NCBI RefSeq assembly: GCF_001500025.1
Contig: NZ_LQIW01000003.1
Location: 140,021 to 204,020 of the forward strand
Origin: Mycobacterium sp. IS-1590
GTDB lineage: Bacteria > Actinomycetota > Actinomycetes > Mycobacteriales > Mycobacteriaceae
DNA length: 64,000 nt
Direction: 5' to 3'
Shown here: positions 16,440-24,109 of the stretch, piece by piece
How positions within the stretch are numbered: the first letter of the stretch is position 1
Layout: the number at the start of each line of letters is the position of its first letter
Made by a program: the position numbers and the translations under genes
The notes under the pieces: model-generated
What the model was told of the DNA's origin: nothing
Databases searched by the model: none
Seen by the model: the letters and a program-made list of their open reading frames with translations, nothing else

Positions 16440-17795
16440 TTACCAATTCGTCAGAATGAAGTGGTTGAGCAGCAGGGCGCCCACCACGTTGACGCCGAGC
16501 CACCAGCGGTGTGACCGCGGCGGTAGCAGCGCCCCGGCCGCGGTCAGCCAGACGGTGAACGGCAACCAGATGCGTTCGGTCTCGGCCTTGCTCAGCATCG
16601 ACAGGTCGGCGAACAGGATCGCCAGCAGTGCGCCGAGAAGAATCATGGGCAGGCCGGGCCGACGCCGGATCGCCGCGATGTCGAACAGCCTGCCCAGACC
16701 GGCCACGCTGCCCAGGCCGATCGCGCACACGACGGAAGCGAAGTTCGCCCAACCCCAGTACTGGAACGGCCGGTCGTTGGCGATGCCCTGCCAATAGCGT
16801 TCCTGCACCAGGTGATAGCCGTCGAACCACCAGAATCCCAACACCGCGAACACCACCACCACGGCGAGGACGACCCCGACCGCTGGTACCGCGGCACGAG
16901 CCGCGGCCCGCCAGTCGGACGCGCACATCAGCACCGCGAGCGCAGGTAAGGCCATCAGGACCAGTCCGTAGTTGAGGAAGAGGCCCCAGCCCAGCAGCAG
17001 ACCGCCCCCCGCCGCGGCGAGGACGGGCCAGCGCACCGTGCTCCCGATCGCCATCGCCAGCAGCGCGACACCCCACGCCGCGACTCCCGCGAAGTAGCCG
17101 TCGGCCGACACCGCGATCCAGATCGCCGTGGGCGCAACGGCGACGAAAGGGGCCGCGAGCCGCGCGGTCGCTTCCCCCGTCAGCGCGCGCAACGCGACGA
17201 CGATGGCGGCCGCGGCGCTGGTTCCCACCAGCAGGCACAGCAGGCCGGCCCATGCGCCGCCACCGAGCCCGATGCGGTCGAGCCACACGAACGTGAGCAG
17301 CGCCCCGGGGGGATGGCCCGATACGTGGGTGATCCACGAATCGGGTTGATAGTCAAGAATTCTGTCGGAGAATGTGCGCAGCGCGTGGGGTATGTCGGTG
17401 ACGGTGGGAACCTGACGCAGGTACTCGTGGCGGGCTGCCAGCCTGCCGGCGAAACCGCGCTGCCAGCCGTCGATCATGGCCAGCGAGAACGCCCATGCGC
17501 ACGCCGTCGCCCATGTCGCCCACGGCAACGCACGCCACGACAGTCGTTGCGCGACCGTCGGCCCCCACCACACCACCGCGCCGCCGATCACGACAGCGGG
17601 GACCGTGCCCCACCCGACGTGAGCGTTCCACCATCCGAAGATCGGCGCGGTGTCGGCGAACTGGCGTATCCGGGCGGGTGTCGCGTTGATCAGTGGCGTG
17701 ACGATCCCCAGGTTCAGGTGCGGTACGACGAACGCGGTGACCACCAGCAACGCACCGACGGCGACCGCCACGATCTCCTTGCGACTGGTCCGCAT
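16440..17795 (-). CDS. Polytopic membrane protein (Rv0541c-like, GT-C-like)
   Basis: A 451-residue protein with about 11-12 hydrophobic segments. A long extracytoplasmic loop near residues 105-160 contains SWITHVSGHPPGALL, and the overall layout of multiple helices with one large first loop resembles GT-C mannosyl- or arabinosyltransferases that use polyprenyl-phosphate sugars. It matches Rv0541c, annotated as a conserved integral membrane protein. It sits upstream of the cytochrome b-molybdopterin gene on the same strand, 52 nt away. The glycosyltransferase idea fits the GT2 gene nearby but is unproven. Confidence 0.82.
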   Translation of the reverse strand: MRTSRKEIVAVAVGALLVVTAFVVPHLNLGIVTPLINATPARIRQFADTAPIFGWWNAHVGWGTVPAVVIGGAVVWWGPTVAQRLSWRALPWATWATACAWAFSLAMIDGWQRGFAGRLAARHEYLRQVPTVTDIPHALRTFSDRILDYQPDSWITHVSGHPPGALLTFVWLDRIGLGGGAWAGLLCLLVGTSAAAAIVVALRALTGEATARLAAPFVAVAPTAIWIAVSADGYFAGVAAWGVALLAMAIGSTVRWPVLAAAGGGLLLGWGLFLNYGLVLMALPALAVLMCASDWRAAARAAVPAVGVVLAVVVVFAVLGFWWFDGYHLVQERYWQGIANDRPFQYWGWANFASVVCAIGLGSVAGLGRLFDIAAIRRRPGLPMILLGALLAILFADLSMLSKAETERIWLPFTVWLTAAGALLPPRSHRWWLGVNVVGALLLNHFILTNW

Positions 17796-17929
17796 CCCGT
17801 CACCCTATTCGCCCCCGCACCGGAGGTCACACATTCGTCGCCCCGGCGGCGCGGGCCTGTTCCGCCACGCCGGGTCGCCGATGAAGCAGTGATCGGACGG
17901 GCCTTCGCCGGGTGCCGCTGGTCCCGAGA

Positions 17930-17953
17930 GATACGGACCGAACGGTCCATAAC
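17930..17953. promoter_or_regulatory. Operator 1 of the TetR-SDR pair
   Basis: A 24-bp dyad, GATACGGAC-N6-GTCCATAAC, with a perfect inner GGACCG-AA-CGGTCC (17935-17948), ends 17 bp before the TetR start codon. The right half is identical to that of the dyad at 18601-18624 and the spacing is the same, so both are likely bound by the TetR product. Confidence 0.8.
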
Positions 17954-17970
17954 ATGGGTACGCTGGAACC

Positions 17971-18561
17971 ATGCCACGCCCCCGCCAGTTCGACGAAGCC
18001 GAGGTGATCTGCGCGGCCCGCGACGAGTTCTGGTCGCGCGGCTACGCGGGCACCTCCGTTGACAACCTCACCGCCGCAACGGGTCTCGGCAAGGGCAGCC
18101 TTTACGGCGCGTTCGGCGACAAGCACACACTGTATCTGCGCGCCCTGGACGACTGGATCGCCGACTCGATGGCGAAGGTGCGCAGACAACTTCAAGACCC
18201 CCGGCGTGGCGCCTACGACCGGCTGGTGCGGCACGTGCGCGCGGAAGCGAAGGCCATCGCCGCCGACAAGACGTTGCGCGGGTGCATGATCGCCAAGAGC
18301 GCGGCCGAGCTCAGCGCCACCGACCCCGCCGTCGAGCGTGCTGTCGAACGGGCGTACCGCGAGTGGCGCACACTGCTGGCCGACTGCATCGAGGCGGCCC
18401 AGCGCGACGGCTCGATCGACTCCGATCGCGACCCACGGACACTGGCGACGGTGCTGTTGGGTTTCCTGCGCGGGCTGGAGGCGCTGCACAAAGGCGGTGT
18501 CAAATCGTCCCAGCTCATTGCGGCCGCCGACGAGGTCATCAGCCTCATATCGCGTGCCTGA
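17971..18561 (+). CDS. TetR family regulator (AcrR/TetR_C-like)
   Basis: A 196-residue TetR protein. The helix-turn-helix is at about residues 8-54 (FDEAEVICAARDEFWSRGYAGTSVDNLTAATGLGKGSLYGAFGDKHTLY). Its C-terminal domain includes Cys95 (LRGCMIAKSAAEL), a position that is often conserved in regulators of short-chain dehydrogenase and lipid stress genes. One palindromic site lies before this gene and a matching one before the SDR gene that follows by 77 bp, which argues for autoregulation plus control of the SDR. The inducer is probably a small reactive or lipid-like molecule, by family analogy only. Confidence 0.9.
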   Translation: MPRPRQFDEAEVICAARDEFWSRGYAGTSVDNLTAATGLGKGSLYGAFGDKHTLYLRALDDWIADSMAKVRRQLQDPRRGAYDRLVRHVRAEAKAIAADKTLRGCMIAKSAAELSATDPAVERAVERAYREWRTLLADCIEAAQRDGSIDSDRDPRTLATVLLGFLRGLEALHKGGVKSSQLIAAADEVISLISRA

Positions 18562-18600
18562 ACCTGTCCTGGAATACATCTTCGCGCGCCAGTGTCTCTG

Positions 18601-18624
18601 GTTATTGACCAATTAGTCCATAAC
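18601..18624. promoter_or_regulatory. Operator 2 of the TetR-SDR pair
   Basis: A 24-bp dyad, GTTATTGAC-N6-GTCCATAAC (8 of 9 arm positions pair), directly upstream of the SDR ribosome-binding site AAGGAG (18626-18631). It shares its right half and spacing with the dyad at 17930-17953. Confidence 0.8.
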
Positions 18625-18638
18625 TAAGGAGCGCGGCG

Positions 18639-19400
18639 ATGGCACTACTCGTAGACAAGACAGCGGTGATCACCGGCGGCAGCACGGGTATCGGGCTCGC
18701 CACCGCGAAGAGGCTGGCCGAGGAGGGCGCCTACGTGTTCATCACCGGCCGCAGGCAGGCCGAACTGGAGGCCGCGGCCAAAGAGATCGGCGACAACGTC
18801 ACCGTGGTGCAGGGCGACGTCGCCGACCCCGAGGACCTGGACCGCCTCTACGCCGCGGTTGCCGACCGCGGTGGGCGCATCGACGTGCTGTTCGCCAACG
18901 CCGCGGTGATCGACGTCGCGCGCCTCGGCGAGATCACCGAACGACACCTCGATTACCTGCTCGACATCGATTTCAAGGGTCTGGTGTTCACCGTGCAGAA
19001 GGCGCTGCCGCTGCTCGCGGACGGGGCGTCGGTCATCTTGAACTCGTCGAACACCAACGCGAAAGGCTCCGAGGGCATCGGCATCTACGCGGCGATCAAG
19101 GCGGCGGTGCGATCGCTGGCCCGAACGTGGGCAAGTGAGTTGCGCGATCGCAATATTCGGGTCAACGTGGTCAGCCCCGGTGCCACCGAAACCCCGGGCC
19201 TCAACGATCTCGCCCACGTTCTGGTCCCCGGACCCAACGCCGTCGAGGAGTTCGACAGCCAACAGCGCAGCGTCATCCCGATGGGTCGCCGCGCAACGCC
19301 CGAGGAGGTCGCCAACGCGGTGTTGTTCCTGGCGTCGGACCTGAGCACCTACACCACAGGTGCCGACATCCCCGTCGACGGCGGCACCAACCAGATCTGA
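18639..19400 (+). CDS. Short-chain dehydrogenase/reductase
   Basis: A 253-residue classical SDR with the cofactor motif TGGSTGIG at residues 12-19, the NAAV block at 87-90 (instead of the usual NAG), Ser136/137, and the catalytic Tyr150 and Lys154 in YAAIK. The ITGRRQ stretch after beta-2 suggests a preference for NADP(H). The C-terminus ends TTGADIPVDGG, typical of the family. A good Shine-Dalgarno AAGGAG precedes the ATG by 7 nt. It is the probable target of the adjacent TetR protein. The substrate is unknown. Confidence 0.9.
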   Translation: MALLVDKTAVITGGSTGIGLATAKRLAEEGAYVFITGRRQAELEAAAKEIGDNVTVVQGDVADPEDLDRLYAAVADRGGRIDVLFANAAVIDVARLGEITERHLDYLLDIDFKGLVFTVQKALPLLADGASVILNSSNTNAKGSEGIGIYAAIKAAVRSLARTWASELRDRNIRVNVVSPGATETPGLNDLAHVLVPGPNAVEEFDSQQRSVIPMGRRATPEEVANAVLFLASDLSTYTTGADIPVDGGTNQI

Positions 19401-19411
19401 CCGCGCGCTGG

Positions 19412-20026
19412 TCAGTACAGCCGGGTGCGGGTGTTCTCGTCGCTGTAGTACTCGTCGAGCTGGTCCTGACTCCAATCGGGACGGATCGACTTGAGCAGCT
19501 GCGCGACGCTCGGCAGCGCCGACGGGTTCCATGTCGACGGGTCCCAGGTTTCTGAACGCAGAAAAGCCTTGGCGCAGTGGAAGAACACCTCTTCGACCCC
19601 GACTTCCAACGCGAGGATCGGACGCTTGCCCTTGACCGCAAGCGCGTCGAAATAGTCGGCGTCCGAGACGATCGCGGCGGTGCCATTGATGCGCAGGGTG
19701 TCGCCACGGCCGGGGATGAGGAACACCGTGCCGACATGCGGATTCTGCAGCACGTTGAGATAGCCGTCGACCCGTTTGTTGCCCGGCCGCTCCGGGATCG
19801 CGATCGTGGTGTCGTCGATGACGTGCACGAAGCCTGGCGGATCACCCTTGGGTGACACGTCGACGCGACCGCGCGCATCCGTCGTCGCGACGAAACCCAA
19901 CGGCGAGTGGGCGAGCCAGTCGCGCTGTACCGGCGACAGGCGGGCTCTGACCTTGTTGGCGACGTAGTGGTCCGGCTGCCCGACGATGGCCCGCAACTCG
20001 TCGGCGGTGTTGACTTCGCGACGCAT
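19412..20026 (-). CDS. PPOX-type FMN flavoprotein (pyridoxamine 5'-phosphate oxidase-like)
   Basis: A 204-residue split-barrel flavoprotein. Family landmarks are LGFVATTDARGRVDVSPKGDPPGFVHVID (about 43-71), the GNKRVDGYLNVLQNPHVGTVFLIPGRGDTLRINGTA block that contacts FMN phosphate, and a C-terminal CAKAFLRSETWDP stretch. It resembles the group named after MSMEG_1061. It lies convergent with the SDR and upstream of nothing on its own strand. A GGGGTTAACCCC palindrome sits 26-37 bp before the start. The reaction is unknown; the family includes flavin reductases and haem- or F420-dependent enzymes. Confidence 0.85.
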   Translation of the reverse strand: MRREVNTADELRAIVGQPDHYVANKVRARLSPVQRDWLAHSPLGFVATTDARGRVDVSPKGDPPGFVHVIDDTTIAIPERPGNKRVDGYLNVLQNPHVGTVFLIPGRGDTLRINGTAAIVSDADYFDALAVKGKRPILALEVGVEEVFFHCAKAFLRSETWDPSTWNPSALPSVAQLLKSIRPDWSQDQLDEYYSDENTRTRLY

Positions 20027-20108
20027 GGGTCCATGATGCTCGACCGCGCAAGGGGTTAACCCCCGCCGGCCGCCGGGTGGCCGAACGGGCGGGCTGAGTG
20101 CCCGTGAC
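20027..20108. terminator. Possible menE terminator hairpin and GGGGTTAACCCC palindrome
   Basis: The 82-bp gap between menE and the PPOX gene holds a perfect GGGGTTAACCCC palindrome (20052-20063) and GC-rich inverted arms CCCGCC/GGCGGG (20062-20067 and about 20087-20092). There is no T-run, so it could be either a mycobacterial non-canonical terminator for menE or an operator for the PPOX gene. Confidence 0.35.
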
Positions 20109-21287
20109 CTAGTTCTGAAACCGGGCCGTCAGCGCGCGCCGGTCGACCTTGCCGATGCCGCGCCGCGGCAGTTCGTCGACGACGTGATACTCGCGCGGCG
20201 CCGCGGTGGCATCCAGGGTCGCGGCGACGTGCGCGCGTAGCTCGGCGGGCGTGGGGGAGTGGTGACCGGCCACGAGCACGACGGCCGCGGCCACCCGCTG
20301 GCCCAGCCGCTCATCGGGGACCCCGAACACCGCGCATTCGGCCACCGCATCGTGGGTCGCCAAGACGGCCTCCACGATCTGCGGCATGATGGTCAACCCG
20401 CCGCTGCCGATCGCGTCGTCGACCCTGCCGAGCACCGTCAACCGTCCCGCGGCGTCGATCGCTCCCACGTCGTCGGTGCGAAACCAGCCCGCATCGGCGA
20501 AGGGATCGGGGGCCACCGCATTGCGATAGCCCTTCGCCAGTGTCCGACCGCCCAACACGATCCGGCCCCCGCCGCCTGAAGCGCCCGGCTGCGCGGCTCC
20601 GCTCCCTGAGGTCGCCTGCGGCACATTGCCGAGAATGCGGACACGCACACCGTCGAGCGGCACACCGTCGTACACGCACCCGCCCGCGGTCTCGCTCATC
20701 CCATAAGTCCGGACGACCGAGATCCCCGCCGCGGCCGCACGTTCGGCCAGACCCGCCGGCAGCGGGCCCCCACCGATCAGCACCGCGTCCAGGCTGGCCA
20801 GAGCGTCGGCAGCCCGCACGTCCCGCAGCGCTTTGTCGAGTTGCACGGCCACCAACGAGGCGTACCGCCGTCCCGAGCCCAAAGCGTCCACGGCAGAGGG
20901 CAATTCGGACGGATCAAATGTCGGCGGCAAGGCCACCGGGGTGGTGCCCGCGACCACGCTGCGAACCAGCACCTGAAGTCCCGCGATGTGATGTGCCGCC
21001 AATGCCAGCAGCCAGCGCCCCGGCCCGCCGAGCCGGTGGTGTGTCGCCTCGGCGCTGGCGGTCAAGGCGGCGGCGGACAGCATGGCGCCCTTCGGGGTTC
21101 CGGTCGTGCCCGATGTCGGCACCACCACCGCCACGTCGCCGTCGATCTCCGCACCGCACCGCAAAGCCTCTGTCAGAAAGGATGATTCGCGATCATCCTC
21201 GGCAGGAATCGGCAGCACGGTGGCGTGGCCGGCCAGCATGTCGTGCACGACGGGCAGGAGCGACAACGCCGCGGCGCCGGGCCCCAC
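20109..21287 (-). CDS. menE: o-Succinylbenzoate-CoA ligase
   Basis: A 392-residue ANL-family ligase that activates o-succinylbenzoate to its CoA thioester through an acyl-adenylate. The phosphate-binding loop VVPTSGTTGTPKGAML is at about residues 54-69, followed by the adenine-binding RTYGMSETAGGCVYDGVPLDG, the hinge WFRTDDVG, and the C-terminal catalytic Lys in RRGIGKVDRR. It is short for the ANL superfamily (about 500 residues) but this is normal for actinobacterial MenE. I use the GTG at 21287; the next upstream region runs into the DUF3349 gene. An Ala/Gly-rich insertion at about 230-250 is not seen in the M. tuberculosis protein I recall. Confidence 0.92.
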   Translation of the reverse strand: MGPGAAALSLLPVVHDMLAGHATVLPIPAEDDRESSFLTEALRCGAEIDGDVAVVVPTSGTTGTPKGAMLSAAALTASAEATHHRLGGPGRWLLALAAHHIAGLQVLVRSVVAGTTPVALPPTFDPSELPSAVDALGSGRRYASLVAVQLDKALRDVRAADALASLDAVLIGGGPLPAGLAERAAAAGISVVRTYGMSETAGGCVYDGVPLDGVRVRILGNVPQATSGSGAAQPGASGGGGRIVLGGRTLAKGYRNAVAPDPFADAGWFRTDDVGAIDAAGRLTVLGRVDDAIGSGGLTIMPQIVEAVLATHDAVAECAVFGVPDERLGQRVAAAVVLVAGHHSPTPAELRAHVAATLDATAAPREYHVVDELPRRGIGKVDRRALTARFQN

Positions 21288-21307
21288 CGCGACCGGGCGC
21301 AGGACGG

Positions 21308-21610
21308 CTATGGTTCACCCTCCGCGTCACGGGGGTCATCGAGTGGCCAGCCCCGGACCGCCAGCCGCTGACGGACCCGCTCGACATCCTCAGAGGACGG
21401 CAGCGCATCGGTGATCTGGGTGATGAGCACCCCGATGTCGGCGTCGTCGAATTCGCCGTTGCGCTTCAGCTCCACCGCCACGGTGCGAACCTCATCCTCG
21501 GTGAGGCGCCGCCGCAGGAGCGAGAACAGCGGCACTCGGTCCGGGCCGGGCACTCCTTCGGGATAACCCGCTGTGATCCACGCGACGATTTTGGCCAGAA
21601 ATTTCGTCAC
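21308..21610 (-). CDS. DUF3349 protein, copy 1
   Basis: A 100-residue protein with the DUF3349 signature: WITAGYPEGVPGPDRVPLFSLLRRRLTEDEV in the N-terminal half and QITDALPSSEDVERVRQRLAVRGWPL near the end. It matches Rv0543c by position next to menE. The family is small, helical and of unknown function. A paralogue lies at 23406-23708 on the other strand, on the far side of the phosphate transporter. The two copies share GYPEGVP, the LxEDEV element and RLAxxGWPL but differ in much of the rest. Confidence 0.85.
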   Translation of the reverse strand: MTKFLAKIVAWITAGYPEGVPGPDRVPLFSLLRRRLTEDEVRTVAVELKRNGEFDDADIGVLITQITDALPSSEDVERVRQRLAVRGWPLDDPRDAEGEP

Positions 21611-21719
21611 TGTGCCCTCCCGCGTGTCGCATCGGGTCTACCCACTCCCGTTGGATGATGCTAGTGCGCGACCGAACAAGACGAGTTCGGCGTCGCCGGC
21701 AAACGCTCGACCGCCGGCG

Positions 21720-21741
21720 GGTGAACAGTGGATGAACACAT
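21720..21741 (-). promoter_or_regulatory. PHO-box-like direct repeat upstream of pit
   Basis: On the minus strand two 11-nt units begin GTTCATC and GTTCACC in direct repeat (GGTGAAC at 21720-21726 and GATGAAC at 21731-21737 on the plus strand). This spacing and core match the actinobacterial PhoP-type box, and RegX3 is the related mycobacterial phosphate-response regulator. It lies about 90 bp before the phosphate transporter start and 110 bp before DUF3349 copy 1. Confidence 0.55.
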
Positions 21742-21831
21742 TGCCCCAGAAGGCGAAATGCCAGATGACACGCCGGTCCAAGAGCGTTGAAGATTAGGTG
21801 AAACGAACTCCATGGCCGCAGAATTAACGCC

Positions 21832-23094
21832 GTGAGCGCTGAGTTGATCGTCCTGGTGCTGTTGATCACAACCGCACTGGCCTTCGACTTCACCAACGGC
21901 TTCCACGACACCGGCAATGCGATGGCCACGTCGATCGCCACCGGTGCGCTCAAGCCCAAGACCGCGGTCCTGTTGGCGGGCATTCTCAATTTGGTCGGCG
22001 CATTCCTGTCGGTCGAGGTCGCGGTCACGGTCACCACCTCGGTGCTCAACGTGCAGGACGGCCAGACCGGCGCCCTGCTGCCGTCGATCGATGCGTCGAC
22101 CGGCCTGACCATCATCTTCGCCGGGCTGATCGGCGGCATCCTGTGGAACCTGCTGACGTGGTTGTTCGGCATCCCGTCGAGTTCCTCGCACGCGCTGTTC
22201 GGCGGGCTGATCGGCGCGGGCCTGGCCGCGATGGGCACCGCCGGGGTCAACTGGAGCGGTATCAGCCAGAAGGTGCTGATTCCCGCGATCGCCGCGCCGC
22301 TCATCGCGTGCCTGGTGGCTGCCTGCGGCACCTGGCTGGTGTACCGGATCACCCGCAACGTGGCCGAGCGTCGCCGTCGGGAGGGCTTCCGCTGGGGCCA
22401 GGTCGCGACCGCCTCGCTGGTGGCGCTGTCGCACGGCACCAATGACGCGCAGAAGACGATGGGTGTCATCGCGCTCGCACTCATCACCACCGGGCACCTG
22501 ACCGGCGACGTCAAGGAGAACGGCCTGCCGTTCTGGGTCATCTTCAGCTGTGCGGTCGCGATCGGTCTCGGCACCTACCTCGGCGGCTGGCGCGTCATCC
22601 GCACCCTGGGCAAAGGCCTGGTCGAGATCCAGTCACCCCAGGGCTTCGCCGCCGAAGCATCCTCGGCCGCAATCATTCTCAGCTCGAGCGCCGCGGGTAT
22701 GGCCTTGTCCACCACCCACGTCGCGACCGGTTCGATCCTGGGCAGCGGCGTCGGCAAGCCGGCGGCCGAAGTCCGCTGGGCGGTCGCGGGCCGGATGGCC
22801 GTGGCCTGGTTGATCACCCTGCCGGCTGCAGGACTCGTTGGCGCACTGTCCTTCTGGCTGGCCCACGGCGTCGAGACGCTCACCGGATCGGGCCTCGCCG
22901 GTGACGGGTTCATCTTCCTGGTGTTGGTCGGCCTGTCGTTCTACATGTGGTGGCGTGCCCAGCAACAGAAGGTCGACCACACAAACGTCAACGCCGAGTG
23001 GGACGACGCCACCAACTCGGTGGTCCCGGCCGAACTGCGGGCCGCCATCGAGGAGGCCATGCCTGAACCCGCCGAGCCGGCCGCGACGGTGTAG
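21832..23094 (+). CDS. pitA: Low-affinity inorganic phosphate transporter (Pit family)
   Basis: A 420-residue PiT-family permease that imports phosphate with a cation (proton or metal-phosphate). Both PHO4 signature repeats are present: FDFTNGFHDTGNAMATSIATGAL (about residues 18-40) and VALSHGTNDAQKTMGVIAL (about 199-217). About ten membrane segments are visible, with a central hydrophilic loop near residues 170-190. It starts with GTG at 21832. It is followed by a small membrane protein and a second DUF3349 gene in the same direction. In M. tuberculosis the pitA group is on the menE strand; here it is reversed. Confidence 0.95.
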   Translation: MSAELIVLVLLITTALAFDFTNGFHDTGNAMATSIATGALKPKTAVLLAGILNLVGAFLSVEVAVTVTTSVLNVQDGQTGALLPSIDASTGLTIIFAGLIGGILWNLLTWLFGIPSSSSHALFGGLIGAGLAAMGTAGVNWSGISQKVLIPAIAAPLIACLVAACGTWLVYRITRNVAERRRREGFRWGQVATASLVALSHGTNDAQKTMGVIALALITTGHLTGDVKENGLPFWVIFSCAVAIGLGTYLGGWRVIRTLGKGLVEIQSPQGFAAEASSAAIILSSSAAGMALSTTHVATGSILGSGVGKPAAEVRWAVAGRMAVAWLITLPAAGLVGALSFWLAHGVETLTGSGLAGDGFIFLVLVGLSFYMWWRAQQQKVDHTNVNAEWDDATNSVVPAELRAAIEEAMPEPAEPAATV

Positions 23095-23107
23095 CAGAGG
23101 AACGTCG

Positions 23108-23392
23108 ATGACCTATCTCGAGAGCATTCTGAAGGTACTGGTGGTCGGGCTGGTGCTGGGCGCGGGACTGCCCGCGCTGTTCGCCACCGGATTGATGGCC
23201 TTCTCCAGCGGCGTGGGCGACGAGTCCGCCGACGGCGCCGTGACCGCGCCCAACCCGGCCCGCAAATACCTCGGCATCGGGTTGTTCGTCTTCGTCGCAT
23301 GGGTGATCGTCACCGCGGTGCTGTGGATCACCCGGGCCACGATCATCCACCACACGGGAATCGACCTGTTCCCCTTCATGCCGCAGAAATGA
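23108..23392 (+). CDS. Small two-helix membrane protein (Rv0544c-like)
   Basis: A 94-residue protein with two hydrophobic segments (about residues 8-30 and 54-76) and a short polar linker (GVGDESADGAVTAPNPARK). No enzyme motif is visible. The ATG at 23108 follows the pit stop by 13 nt with AGAGGA upstream (23096-23101). Its association with pit and DUF3349 genes is shared with the M. tuberculosis Rv0543c-Rv0545c group, so it may be an accessory or regulatory subunit of the Pit transporter; this is inference from context. Confidence 0.8.
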   Translation: MTYLESILKVLVVGLVLGAGLPALFATGLMAFSSGVGDESADGAVTAPNPARKYLGIGLFVFVAWVIVTAVLWITRATIIHHTGIDLFPFMPQK

Positions 23393-23405
23393 GATGTGCC
23401 GCACC

Positions 23406-23708
23406 ATGACCGAGAACCGCACCGTGCTGGACAGCGTGCTCAACTGGCTGCGCCGCGGGTATCCGGAAGGCGTGCCGCCCACCGATTACTTCCCGCTACT
23501 GGCGCTGCTGAAGCGCTCGCTGGCCGAGGACGAAGTGGTCAGCGCCGCGCAGGCGGTCCTCAAGGGCGCCAGCTCGGACATCGTCACCGAAGACGACATC
23601 CGCGCGGCGATCCATCAGGTCACCGCGCAGGAGCCGAATCCCGAAGAGATGCACCAGGTTGCGTCGCGGCTGGCCTCCGTCGGCTGGCCGCTGGCGCCCG
23701 CGCGCTGA
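23406..23708 (+). CDS. DUF3349 protein, copy 2
   Basis: A 100-residue DUF3349 protein: SVLNWLRRGYPEGVPPTDYFPLLALLKRSLAEDEV, then QVTAQEPNPEEMHQVASRLASVGWPL. I take the ATG at 23406 (MTENRTVLDS), in line with copy 1; an ATG at 23394 would add four residues. It is the last gene of the pit operon and ends 10 nt before the convergent glyoxalase gene. Together with copy 1 it brackets the pit segment in opposite orientation. Confidence 0.85.
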   Translation: MTENRTVLDSVLNWLRRGYPEGVPPTDYFPLLALLKRSLAEDEVVSAAQAVLKGASSDIVTEDDIRAAIHQVTAQEPNPEEMHQVASRLASVGWPLAPAR

Positions 23709-23718
23709 GTCCAGGGCG

Positions 23719-24090
23719 TCACCGCCGGGTGTCGCGGCGCAGCGGGTGGGTCTCGGGGACCTGCACGAAGATCAGCAGAACACCGTCGGGGTCGTTGACA
23801 TGCATCTCATGCAGACCCCACGGTTCCTCGCGGGCCTCCCGCGCGACCGGTACACCCCGACCCGACAGCTCCTTCTCGGTCGCGTACACGTCGCGCACCT
23901 GAAGCCACATCGTGCCGCCCGCACGCGGGCCACCGTGACCGGCGAGTTCGATCAACGACTGGCCGGCGTAGAACACCGTGCCCGCACCGTAGTCGCGTGC
24001 GATCGCCAGCCCCAGCTCGTCACGGTAGAACGTCAGCGAACGCTGGTAGTCCGCCGGCCGAATGAGCATCCGGCTGGCCAGAATCTCCAT
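23719..24090 (-). CDS. VOC/glyoxalase family protein (Rv0546c-like)
   Basis: A 123-residue vicinal-oxygen-chelate protein. It shows the tandem beta-alpha-beta-beta-beta pattern, with MLIRPADYQRSLTFYRDELGL in the first half and MHVNDPDGVLLIFVQVPE in the second. Candidate metal ligands are His and Glu residues in these blocks, but they are not all at glyoxalase I positions, so glyoxalase activity is uncertain. The ATG at 24090 follows the acyl-CoA ligase stop by about 20 nt. The position matches Rv0546c in M. tuberculosis. Confidence 0.82.
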   Translation of the reverse strand: MEILASRMLIRPADYQRSLTFYRDELGLAIARDYGAGTVFYAGQSLIELAGHGGPRAGGTMWLQVRDVYATEKELSGRGVPVAREAREEPWGLHEMHVNDPDGVLLIFVQVPETHPLRRDTRR

Positions 24091-24109
24091 GACGTCGTGT
24101 CTATCACGC

